A stretch of 41,766 nt of DNA, from positions 6,440 to 48,205 of the forward strand of contig JALCBJ010000050.1 in assembly GCA_028066595.1 (NCBI GenBank). The letters are read 5' to 3'. Both the position numbers and the translations under genes were made by a program. This document shows positions 10,700 to 18,453 of this stretch, in pieces. The notes under the pieces are model-generated. The model was not told the origin of the DNA. It saw nothing but the letters and a program-made list of their open reading frames with translations, and did not search any database. How positions within the stretch are numbered: the first letter of the stretch is position 1; each line of letters starts with the position of its first letter. This DNA is from Thermoanaerobaculia bacterium (GTDB lineage Bacteria > Acidobacteriota > Thermoanaerobaculia > Multivoradales > J023).

Positions 10700-11737
10700 A
10701 TGCAAGTTCACCGATCCAGAAAGCGTGTCTTCTCCGGAATCCAGCCCACCGGGGACCTCCATTTGGGCAACTACCTGGGCGCCATCCGTCATTGGGTGCG
10801 CGGCCAGGGGGAGAAAGAGAACTTCATCTGTATCGTCGATCTGCACGCGATCACCGTGCCGCAGGATCCTGAGGAATTGCGAGCGAGCGTACGGAGGGGT
10901 GCCGCCATGTTGCTGGCGGCTGGCATCGACCCGGAGGAAACCACGCTCTTCGTGCAGAGCCACGTGCGTGCCCATGCCGAAGGCGCCTGGTTCTTCAATT
11001 GCGTCACACCTCTCGGTTGGCTGCACAAGATGACGCAGTTCAAGGACAAGTCGGCTCGACAGGGCGGAAAGCAGGACAGTATAGGTACTGGCCTACTCAC
11101 CTATCCCGTTCTTCAGGCTGTCGATATTCTGTTGTACGACCCGGACGAAGTACCGGTGGGCGAGGATCAGAAACAGCACATCGAGCTGGCGCGCAATGTC
11201 GCCGCACGTTTCAACCACCAGTTCGGCGAGATGTTCGTGCTGCCCGAGGCACGTATCGCGGAGGTTGGTGCCCGGATCATGGGATTCGACGACCCCACCG
11301 CGAAGATGTCGAAGTCGATCGGCGGTAGGTATCACGCAGTCGGCCTCACCGACTCTGATCAGGAGATCGAGAAGACCATAAAACGAGCGGTGACCGACTC
11401 GGGCAACGAGATCGCTTTCTCGGACGAGCCCGAGAAGGCTGGCGTCAACAATCTACTGACGGTCTATCGGATGATGACCGACAAGTCGCCGGATGAATGT
11501 CTCGCCGATTTTGCCGACGCGCGAGGCTATGGCGATTTGAAGAAACGGGTGGCGGAGTTCGTGGTCGAAGGGGTGCGACCGATCCGAGAGCGGTACTTCG
11601 AGTTGATGGACGACCCGGTAGAGTTGGACCGACTGCTCGAGATCGGAGCCGCTCGCGCCCGAGCCGTCGCAGAGCCCAAGCTCCTGCACGTCAAAGAGCG
11701 CATGGGCTTCGCAGTTCCCGATGCGCTACGCGGCTAG
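10700..11737 (+). CDS. trpS: Tryptophanyl-tRNA synthetase
   Basis: Class I aminoacyl-tRNA synthetase charging tRNA-Trp. At 345 residues it is the usual bacterial size. It begins MQVHRSRKRVFSGIQPTGDL, followed by the HIGH-like motif HLGN (21-24), the GEDQKQHIEL block, and KMSKS at 202-206. The C-terminal part (NNLLTVYRMMTDKSPDE) is typical of the family. The start is placed at ATG 10700, the only one that fits the family N-terminus; an extension to 10625 is not family-like. The end overlaps the start of mltA by 17 bp. Confidence 0.97.
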   Translation: MQVHRSRKRVFSGIQPTGDLHLGNYLGAIRHWVRGQGEKENFICIVDLHAITVPQDPEELRASVRRGAAMLLAAGIDPEETTLFVQSHVRAHAEGAWFFNCVTPLGWLHKMTQFKDKSARQGGKQDSIGTGLLTYPVLQAVDILLYDPDEVPVGEDQKQHIELARNVAARFNHQFGEMFVLPEARIAEVGARIMGFDDPTAKMSKSIGGRYHAVGLTDSDQEIEKTIKRAVTDSGNEIAFSDEPEKAGVNNLLTVYRMMTDKSPDECLADFADARGYGDLKKRVAEFVVEGVRPIRERYFELMDDPVELDRLLEIGAARARAVAEPKLLHVKERMGFAVPDALRG

Positions 11738-12992
11738 TGTCCCGCGCGGCCTGGCCTGGCTGTCGATAGTACCGGCGATCATCGGCTGCGGGCCTGACGC
11801 GACGCCACCTCCGGTCATTGATTCCGACGCGAAGAGCGCCGTCGTCGATGCCCAGTCGGCAATCCGTCCGGTGACGTCTGGGAACCTTCCGCCGCTTTTC
11901 GATCGGGCGTCTCATGTACCGGGTTCGTCGGCCGATTGGACTTCGCTGCAAGTGGCTCTGGATCGCAATCTCCAGTGGTTGCGCGGGCGACCGAAGCAGC
12001 GATCCTATTCCTACGGCGAACGTCAGGTGTCGGTGGAGGAACTGCTCCGCGCGCTGACGGAGGTTCGGGGTTGGCTCGACGAAGAGCCATCCCCCGAGGT
12101 GTTCGCCTCGCGGGTGGTCCAGACTTTCGAGGTGGTGGAGAGTGTCGGCCGCGCGGGGACGAGTCCCGGCGAACGGGGAGTGTTGGTCACCGGCTACTAC
12201 GAACCCGAGATCGAGGCATCCCCGCGGCGGAGTAGGGACTACTCCGTACCGATCTATGGACCTCCCGGCGGCTTGATCCGAGCTGATTTGGGGCAATGGA
12301 GCGACGATTGGCGTGGGCGCCGGATCGCGGGATTGCTACGCGGTGGCAGACTCGTGCCGTTTCCCGATCGAGCGGCGCTGCGGGAAGATCCGATCTTGCG
12401 CGGCCGTGAGATTGCCTGGGCCCGGGACGAGGTAGACCTTTTCTTCCTGGAGATCCAAGGAAGCGGGAGGCTGCGCTATCCCGACGGAACGGTACGTCGG
12501 GTGGGCTACGCAGGGGCCAACGGCAGGACGTACCGATCCATCGGTAAGCTGCTCATCGACGAGGGTGCCATTCCCAGACAGCAAATGTCGATGCAGAGTC
12601 TGCGCAAATGGCTCGCCGAGAATCCTGAGCACATCCGCCGGGTGCTCGATTTCAATCAAAGCGTCGTGTTCTTTCGGTTCCTCAGCGGCGAGCCGGTGGG
12701 CAACCTGGGCTTTCCTGTGACCCCGGGCCGAAGCGTCGCCGTCGATCAAAGCCTCCTTCCACCCGGTGGATTCGGTTTCTTGGTCACCGATCTGCCCAAG
12801 CCGAGCGCCGGAGGTGGCAGTGTGGTCGAAGGTCCGCTCACACGATTCGTTCTGGCCCAGGACACGGGCGGCGCCATCCGCGGAGCCGACCGGGCGGATT
12901 TCTTCTGGGGCCCTGGCGAGGAAGCGGCTGCGCGCGCGGGCGTGATGAAACAACCCGGGCGACTGCTGTTCTTCTTGCCTCGCACTCCATAG
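11721..12992 (+). CDS. mltA: Membrane-bound lytic murein transglycosylase A (MltA)
   Basis: Cleaves peptidoglycan glycan strands non-hydrolytically to 1,6-anhydroMurNAc ends. It is 423 residues. The N-terminus carries a hydrophobic segment ending in a lipobox-like AIIGC, implying a lipoprotein. The MltA domain is seen in VTGYYEPEIEASPRRS, PIYGPPGGLIRADL, EIAWARDEVDLFFLEIQGSG and the YRSIGKLLIDEG region. The C-terminal 3D domain contains the catalytic Asp-rich block RFVLAQDTGGAIRGADRADF followed by WGPGEEAAARAG. The gene starts inside the end of trpS (17 bp overlap), so the two are co-transcribed. Confidence 0.95.
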   Translation: MRYAASVPRGLAWLSIVPAIIGCGPDATPPPVIDSDAKSAVVDAQSAIRPVTSGNLPPLFDRASHVPGSSADWTSLQVALDRNLQWLRGRPKQRSYSYGERQVSVEELLRALTEVRGWLDEEPSPEVFASRVVQTFEVVESVGRAGTSPGERGVLVTGYYEPEIEASPRRSRDYSVPIYGPPGGLIRADLGQWSDDWRGRRIAGLLRGGRLVPFPDRAALREDPILRGREIAWARDEVDLFFLEIQGSGRLRYPDGTVRRVGYAGANGRTYRSIGKLLIDEGAIPRQQMSMQSLRKWLAENPEHIRRVLDFNQSVVFFRFLSGEPVGNLGFPVTPGRSVAVDQSLLPPGGFGFLVTDLPKPSAGGGSVVEGPLTRFVLAQDTGGAIRGADRADFFWGPGEEAAARAGVMKQPGRLLFFLPRTP

Positions 12993-13092
12993 TACGAGGC
13001 AGAAACGACATGAGAGGGTAGCGGTCGCTATCCGGGAGAACCCGAGCGGCCTCCGAGTACGGACGAGCCGCCGGGAACGACGATGGCTCGGC

Positions 13093-13893
13093 TCAAGGGA
13101 GCGGATCCGGCGATGTGAAGACCGACCCAGGTAGCTCGTCGAATATGGCAATGTCTGCCAAGGGACGCTCGGAGCCGTCGCCGACGTTGCGCCGGACGCC
13201 CGACATCTTGACGTCGCCGTAGGTCTGCCAATCGAGCCAGTCCCAGGCTGTCGGCTCGCGATCGGCCTCCCAGTTCTCCAGATGGTAGGCCCACCGACGC
13301 ATCAATCCCGTCTTCGGTTCGAACCAGGCCCAGTAGGTGTCGCCGGGAGTCAGGCCCACGCCATCGAAAGTCAGCTTCACCTTCTGGTAATTCGTACCGT
13401 CGATTTCCTCGGTCCCTTCGGAGGTGAGATGTACACCCGGGTCCCGTAGCTTGAGCGGCATCAGCAGCCAATAGACGTCGTTGATCCATGCGCTCCATGC
13501 ATAGTCCAGGCGTTGGGCCTCGTCGTCTCCGCTCAGTTTCTCGCCGTTCAACCATGCGTCGCCCTGTCGGGCGTCGGCCGGGCTGTGCAGGTCGAGAAGG
13601 ATGACGTAGCTGTCCCCATCCCGGGTCTTGCCTTCGAGGCGATGGTGGCCCGCATGGCGATCCCAATGATGGGTGCGGAATCCGAAGAAGTCGAATCTCA
13701 AGTAACGGACGGCATCCCAGGCAGCCTGGCCGCCCATGGCCTCGACCGAGCGAGCTGCGATGCCGGCGGCTTCAGAGTCGGCCGTACCTTGGCTCTGGCT
13801 GGCCCAGCCGGGGATCGAGAGACTGAGGAGGAGTGTGAGGATGATGAGGAGGGAACGACGGGACGTAGAAAATGCACGCTGGCGGAGAGGCAT
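13093..13893 (-). CDS. Exported LolA-fold-like/DUF6503-like protein, function unknown
   Basis: A 266-residue exported protein. ATG 13893 gives MPLRQRAFSTSRRSLLIIL plus a hydrophobic core, with cleavage likely after PGWA; CAGGAG six bases upstream supports this start over one at 13971. The mature part starts with a helix holding ARSVEAMGGQAAWDAV, then alternating beta strands: YLRFDFFGFRTHHWDRH, YVILLDLHSPAD, YQKVKLTFDGVG, YWAWFEPKTGLMRRW. This is the layout of LolA/outer-membrane-lipoprotein-sorting-like and DUF6503 proteins, which bind lipid or ligand in the periplasm. No catalytic motif is visible. It is convergent with mltA and divergent from sspB. Confidence 0.7.
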   Translation of the reverse strand: MPLRQRAFSTSRRSLLIILTLLLSLSIPGWASQSQGTADSEAAGIAARSVEAMGGQAAWDAVRYLRFDFFGFRTHHWDRHAGHHRLEGKTRDGDSYVILLDLHSPADARQGDAWLNGEKLSGDDEAQRLDYAWSAWINDVYWLLMPLKLRDPGVHLTSEGTEEIDGTNYQKVKLTFDGVGLTPGDTYWAWFEPKTGLMRRWAYHLENWEADREPTAWDWLDWQTYGDVKMSGVRRNVGDGSERPLADIAIFDELPGSVFTSPDPLP

Positions 13894-14029
13894 GATGGCT
13901 CCTGGGGGTGAACGGTGACTCGGTCTGGGATCGTCGCGTGGCGGGCCGATGATAGGCTGACATGCCGTCAACAGAGAGCTGAGCGGCGTCCTTGGATCCT
14001 ACCGCCCGTCTCTCGAGCCCGCGTTTCAG

Positions 14030-14647
14030 ATGAGTGATTCGTTCGACACCTCCTCCGGGGATTCATCTCCGCCCGAAGAACCTGCAATCGAGTACACGCG
14101 ACTGGTGCAGGAGGCGCTCCGTCAGGTCGTGCGGAGCGCGCTCGAGCAGGTGGCTGACCTGGGACTTCCTGGGGAGCATCACTTCTATATCTCGTTCCGC
14201 ACTCTCCATCGCGGCGTCGGACTCTCGGATGGGCTGAGAACCAAGCATCCGGAGGAGATGACGATCGTCCTGCAGCACGACTTTCGCGACCTCGAGGTAG
14301 ACGAGGAAGGCTTCGACGTGACACTGCGGTTCGGCGGAATACCACAGAGCATCCGGGTCCCTCTGGAAGCGGTGACTGCCTTCTTCGATCCTTCGGTGCA
14401 CTTCATGCTTCGTTTCGATGCCGAGACCGGTGAGATCGAGGACACGGACTCAGATCAACTAGAGTACAAGCTCGGCGACGCCGCCGGCTCGGGCCGCATT
14501 CCGACCGATATCCTTCGCAAGGTAGACATCTCGTCTGTCGAAAATGCACAGCGGGCCGCCGAGACCACGGGCGTCGAGGACGGTGAGGTCGGTACGGAGG
14601 AGCCCGGCGGTAAAGTCGTATCGCTCGAGGCATTCCGTCGCAAGTGA
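14030..14647 (+). CDS. sspB: SspB-family ClpXP adaptor
   Basis: Substrate-delivery factor that binds degradation tags (ssrA-like) and tethers them to the ClpX N-domain. The 205-residue protein matches the alpha-proteobacterial type of SspB: VQEALRQVVRSALEQVADLG, then GLPGEHHFYISFRT, SDGLRTKHPEEMTIVLQHDF and AVTAFFDPSVHFMLRF. After a long acidic linker it ends in a short basic tail, VVSLEAFRRK, corresponding to the ClpX-binding peptide. It is 25 bp ahead of a membrane pseudokinase gene in the same direction, an unusual partnership. No strong Shine-Dalgarno precedes ATG 14030. No clpX or clpP is in the window apart from the divergent ClpX-like gene at 26389. Confidence 0.9.
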   Translation: MSDSFDTSSGDSSPPEEPAIEYTRLVQEALRQVVRSALEQVADLGLPGEHHFYISFRTLHRGVGLSDGLRTKHPEEMTIVLQHDFRDLEVDEEGFDVTLRFGGIPQSIRVPLEAVTAFFDPSVHFMLRFDAETGEIEDTDSDQLEYKLGDAAGSGRIPTDILRKVDISSVENAQRAAETTGVEDGEVGTEEPGGKVVSLEAFRRK

Positions 14648-14672
14648 CTGAATCGAACCTTGATCTGGCTTC

Positions 14673-17300
14673 ATGACGGAGTCCTTGCCCGCCCCGCGTC
14701 TTGCCGACGCCTACGAGATCCTGGAAGTGGTCCGCCGCGGAGGCCTCTCCACGACGTTTCGGGCACGTCATCGCGGCACGGGCGATCTGCGCTGTATAGA
14801 CGTCCTGCGCCCGGCTCCCGGAGAGCCTGAGGCGTTGGAACGGCGCCTGGACGCGGACGTGAGACCCCTGATGGAGCTTCGCCACGATCATGTGGCCCGC
14901 TTCGTCGATGCGGCGGTGGGAGAAGAGGGACGGGCGTGCCTCGTGCGAGAAGACCACGAAGGCGTGACGTTGCGGCGCTTCACGGGGACGTCGCGTCCGT
15001 CGGTCTCTCTGGCGGTCGAGCTGCTTCGCCAGGCTGCCGGGGCGATGGCCTTTCTTCATAGCCGAGATCGAACCGTCGGAGATCTCGCACCGGAAGGAAT
15101 GTTGGTGGGGCGTCGTCGGAATGGTGAGCCCCAGCTGATCGTGGCCGACCTGGGCTTGGCGAAGGATTGGCAAGAGGAGGCGGCATTGACCGCAGCTGGC
15201 CTGTTTCTGGGGCGCTTGCGATACACCGCGCCCGAGCTGTTCGAGGCTGCAGGTCGTTGGTCGGCACCCGGGGACGTCTATGTCTTGGGTCTGACGGCCT
15301 ACGAGATCTTGACAGGTCGGTATCCGATCACCGGAGACACGGCGTCGTCCCTCATCGCGGGCCACCTCTTTCGGCCGCCAATGGCCTTTGCCGACTCAGA
15401 TCCAGAGGAACGAGTCCCTACACCGCTGCGACGTCTCGTCTTGTCTGCACTTTCCAAGGATCCCGAGCAGCGCCCGTCCTCTGACGTGTTCGAAAGCGAG
15501 CTGGCTGGGATTCAGGAGACCTTGCCCGCGTTCGAAGTCACCGAGCTCGATCGCTGGATCGACCCGGCACGGGGCCATACGAAGCATGGCGAGTCTCCGA
15601 GCTCAGTCGCCATTGGGGAGCCGGCCCAGTCGCCAACCGTGGATGTACGCGGACCCTCGGCGGCTGGGTCGGATTCGGCGGCACCGAGTACACGATCGAT
15701 ATCGGCGATGGAAGTGGACGAGTCACGTCTGGAATCCTGGCTCGGTGAGGCGCGTGCCCTGGCCCGAGACGAGGAATTCCTGGCAGCCCGCGACAAGGTT
15801 CGACAGGTACTCAAGGTACGGCCGGATCACTCTATGGGCCTGATGCTGCTGGCCTCGTTGGAGGCATGCTTGAAGATCCAGGTCGAGGAGTCGAAGTCTC
15901 ACCAAACCCAAGCGGTTGGATCAGATCTCGAGTCCGGGGTCTCCGATTCCGAATCCCAGCTGCAAGCAGGCGCCCAAACCGTGATGTTGTCTTCTCTTGG
16001 TGCGGATGACGTGAGAGATGCATCGGGAACGGAGACCGTGCAGGTGACCTTCGAACAGCTCCGAGGACTGGGGTCCCCGGCATCGTCGGATGACGCGATG
16101 GCGACGCAGCACATGGAGCCTCTCAGCCAGGTTCCCGGCGGTCCTGCCTCGACAGAACGACTCGATCTCGATCAAGTTGACAGCAGACTGAGCGCCGATC
16201 TGGACAACGAGAAAACTCGGCCTTTGACCCCCGAGCTGCTCAACCGGTTCCGAGATGGGGATGCTGAGAAGTCCGATCCGAAACCAGGGCCGTCGTTCGC
16301 GGATGAGGCGACGCAGCTTCTGGCGGAAGGGCTGCCGGCGACGGCCACGATGCCGATGGCACAGATCGAGGAACAGAAGCGTCGGTCTTTCGAGGGAAGT
16401 GTGGGTGAAGGCCATCGCCCGGCTGGATCGAGAGATACTGCAGCAGAGGAGTCGACGCCGAGTCGTTCCCACGATGCGAGTCCTTCGGGGGGCGAGCCGA
16501 CGGAATCCGTCCTTCCGCCATCGTCAGATGCGGTCAGGTCCGTCTCGTCAGCCGAGGTCCACGAAACGGCAGAGGCGGTGCCCGAGGGGCAGGATACCTA
16601 TGACTCGGACTCCGCGACAGCAGCCACCGACTCGAGTTCCGACAGCGTTTCTGCGCCCGTATCGCCGCCCGAGGAGAGCGCGTCCGATGAGCCCGAACCG
16701 GTCCCGGCGCCCACTCCAGCTCCTGTCCGCCCCGAGGCGGCCGCGTCTGTCGATGAGATGGGGTTCGGCGGTGCTCCGTCGCCGCCGTTCGTCGAGCGCT
16801 CGCCTCGCGCCCGGCGGGGGCGTAGGCGTGGAAGGAATCGGCCGCGGCGACAGGGTCGGTCCTCGGGGCGAAGCGGCGGGAAGTTGGTTCTGGTCGGAGC
16901 TTCCGTGATCGCAGTGCTGGTTTTCGCCATCGGCTATTCGATCGCGGCGGGTATCGATCTGGGAAGGTTGGTGGGTCTCGGTGGCTCGCCGGATCCCGTC
17001 CCACAGGTGGACTCGCCTCCAGCGGCAGCGGAACCAGGATGGCTTCTGCTCGACGCCACTCCCTGGGGCGAGATCGTGCGGATCTCGGACTCCCTCGGCG
17101 AAGAGGTTCCTCTACGGTTTAGGCATACCCCGGCTCGATATAGCCTGGCGCCGGGGCCCTACACGATCATCATGGCCTCTCCCGACGGCGACCAGCAGAC
17201 ACTGCAAGTCGAAGTCATGTCACAACAGACGGCGGAGTTGCGGGCAGGCTTTTCCGAGCTGAGTGTGGAAGATTACTTCCGTCTCATGGGGTGGCGATGA
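14673..17300 (+). CDS. Membrane-anchored Ser/Thr protein pseudokinase with C-terminal PEGA-like domain
   Basis: An 875-residue protein. Residues 14-290 are a Hanks-type kinase fold: YEILEVVRRGGLSTTF (nucleotide loop), TAPELFEAAGRW with SAPGDVYVLGLTAYEIL (APE and helix F). Catalytic residues are altered. The beta3 Lys of VAIK is Asp (D43 in RCIDVL). HRDxKPEN reads VGDLAPEG, keeping Asp137 but losing His, Arg, Lys and Asn. DFG is DLG (159-161). It is therefore probably inactive and acts as a scaffold. Residues 290-730 are a long low-complexity linker rich in Ser, Asp and Pro, with a TPR-like helix pair near 350-400. A basic stretch precedes one membrane segment (about 735-760, LVLVGASVIAVLVFAIGYSI). 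A PEGA-like beta domain (WLLLDATPWGEIVRI) lies outside. It is 25 bp after sspB. Confidence 0.85.
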   Translation: MTESLPAPRLADAYEILEVVRRGGLSTTFRARHRGTGDLRCIDVLRPAPGEPEALERRLDADVRPLMELRHDHVARFVDAAVGEEGRACLVREDHEGVTLRRFTGTSRPSVSLAVELLRQAAGAMAFLHSRDRTVGDLAPEGMLVGRRRNGEPQLIVADLGLAKDWQEEAALTAAGLFLGRLRYTAPELFEAAGRWSAPGDVYVLGLTAYEILTGRYPITGDTASSLIAGHLFRPPMAFADSDPEERVPTPLRRLVLSALSKDPEQRPSSDVFESELAGIQETLPAFEVTELDRWIDPARGHTKHGESPSSVAIGEPAQSPTVDVRGPSAAGSDSAAPSTRSISAMEVDESRLESWLGEARALARDEEFLAARDKVRQVLKVRPDHSMGLMLLASLEACLKIQVEESKSHQTQAVGSDLESGVSDSESQLQAGAQTVMLSSLGADDVRDASGTETVQVTFEQLRGLGSPASSDDAMATQHMEPLSQVPGGPASTERLDLDQVDSRLSADLDNEKTRPLTPELLNRFRDGDAEKSDPKPGPSFADEATQLLAEGLPATATMPMAQIEEQKRRSFEGSVGEGHRPAGSRDTAAEESTPSRSHDASPSGGEPTESVLPPSSDAVRSVSSAEVHETAEAVPEGQDTYDSDSATAATDSSSDSVSAPVSPPEESASDEPEPVPAPTPAPVRPEAAASVDEMGFGGAPSPPFVERSPRARRGRRRGRNRPRRQGRSSGRSGGKLVLVGASVIAVLVFAIGYSIAAGIDLGRLVGLGGSPDPVPQVDSPPAAAEPGWLLLDATPWGEIVRISDSLGEEVPLRFRHTPARYSLAPGPYTIIMASPDGDQQTLQVEVMSQQTAELRAGFSELSVEDYFRLMGWR

Positions 17301-17310
17301 GGACCGGAGG

Positions 17311-18147
17311 ATGAAGTGTCTTGTGTCTTGGCTGTTTCTCGGTCTGCTCCTGCCGGCTGCCGCGATGGCGCAAGCAGCGCGGCAGGCGGCGGCCGATCAG
17401 CTGGCGGTTGCGCAGTCCTCGTTGGAGCGCGCCGAGCAACTCGCGAGTCACCCGGACTATCCGTCGGTCATGGAACGACGCGTCGCATTGACCGGGAGGT
17501 TGGACTCGGGGAAGCGGTACCTCAAGTACGCCCAGGATGCCTTCGAACGAGCCTCTTCGGATCGGAACTACTCAGATGCGGGCACTCTAGCGGGCAAGGC
17601 CGGAGAGCAATTCGAGGCCTACGTCGAGGCAGTTCGGGCAGAGTTCGATGCGATCGAGAGGGAGCGGAATCCCCCACCCCCGCCACCCCCACCACCCCCG
17701 CCGCCTCCGCCACCTCCAGAGCCCGCACCGCCCGCAGAGTCACCTGGCGAACAGACCTCCGGGTCTTTGGAGAAGGACGTGGATGAAGGACAGCCGGGTG
17801 AGGTTCGGCAGCCCGCGGTCACGCCTCCGCCGCCCGCGCCGAGGTCACGCCGTCCACCGAAGCCTCTGCGCGACGCGGCCTCGGCGTTTCTCGCGGGGGA
17901 CTATCAGCGCACGGCCGATATCCTCGCGTCCACCTCCTACGGTCGAAAATCCACGCAAGCTCAGGTACTGCTGCTGCGGGCCGCTGCTCGATACCGTCTC
18001 TTCCTGATGGGTGGCGAGAGCGAGTACTCCCTTCGCTCCCAGGCGATCGAGGACATCCTTGCGTGTCGTGACGCGAACCCGGACCTCGAACCGGCGGCGG
18101 AGATCTTTTCACCGAGGTTTCGAGACTTCTTCGCTGGCACACGCTAG
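17311..18147 (+). CDS. Exported coiled-coil protein with polyproline hinge, function unknown
   Basis: A 278-residue protein with a signal peptide (MKCLVSWLFLGLLLPAAAMA, cleavage likely after AMA). Residues 21-115 are helical and charged, resembling DUF4398-type coiled coils (AADQLAVAQSSLERAEQLAS). A run of 16 prolines (121-136) then separates a low-complexity linker from a helical C-terminal part (from about 185) that contains DAASAFLAGDYQRTADILAS and ends EIFSPRFRDFFAGTR, a TPR-like arrangement. It starts 10 bp after the pseudokinase, so sspB, pseudokinase and this protein form one unit; its periplasmic coiled coil could contact the pseudokinase's PEGA-like domain. The start at 17311 has GGAGG almost abutting it; an upstream ATG at 17263 overlaps the previous gene and lacks the signal peptide. 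Confidence 0.78.
   Translation: MKCLVSWLFLGLLLPAAAMAQAARQAAADQLAVAQSSLERAEQLASHPDYPSVMERRVALTGRLDSGKRYLKYAQDAFERASSDRNYSDAGTLAGKAGEQFEAYVEAVRAEFDAIERERNPPPPPPPPPPPPPPPPEPAPPAESPGEQTSGSLEKDVDEGQPGEVRQPAVTPPPPAPRSRRPPKPLRDAASAFLAGDYQRTADILASTSYGRKSTQAQVLLLRAAARYRLFLMGGESEYSLRSQAIEDILACRDANPDLEPAAEIFSPRFRDFFAGTR
17671..17718 (+). repeat. Sixteen-codon polyproline tract
   Basis: Forty-eight bases of CCN codons with mixed third positions encode 16 consecutive prolines. The length predicts ribosome stalling that needs EF-P, and the homopolymer-like DNA may be prone to slippage. Confidence 0.95.
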
Positions 18148-18420
18148 GCGCAGGGGGCAAGAGTAGCCAGCAGCAGGAGTACCGTGGCACCGGCGATGCA
18201 CAGCCCGATCTCGAATCCGGTGTCGGGTAGCGCAGCTCGATGTGGTGGTGACCCGGCGGAACTGGCATCTGGAAGCCGCCGAGAGCGGAGGTTTCGGGTC
18301 GACCCTGGTTATGCCATCGAGGGACCAGGTCCAGCCTTCCAGCTCGGCTACAGCGACCCGCAGGAGGGCGGGTGGACCCTCGAGCTCTACAGCGACCGAG
18401 TCAATGCGCCACACAGCCTC
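18144..18420 (-). pseudogene. Frameshifted remnant of a YfhO-like membrane protein C-terminus
   Basis: Between two real genes the reverse strand holds a decayed coding stretch that must be read in three frames. Frame one gives RIDSVAVELEGPPALLRVAV and EGWTWSLDG, like the ligand-facing domain of YfhO proteins (ending GWxAxVDG). Near 18310-18280 sense passes to a second frame, GGFQMPVPPGHHHIELRYP. Near 18225 it passes to a third, DTGFEIGLCIAGATVLLLLA, a final membrane helix ending at TAG 18146-18144. The order beta domain, V-P-G-x-H-x-x-E-L-R-Y, membrane helix is the C-terminus of YfhO/bacterial membrane proteins. About 90 codons survive, directly in frame behind the kinase stop. True decay and sequencing error cannot be told apart here, but no full-length YfhO body is present upstream. 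Confidence 0.55.
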
Positions 18421-18453
18421 CGGTGGTGGGGTATGCGGGGGACCCCCGTCGAC

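Noticed and set aside
12993..13092. Hairpin-like sequence between the convergent mltA and exported-protein genes
   Set aside because: Only short stems with a two- to three-base loop are found and no T tract, so no terminator is claimed.
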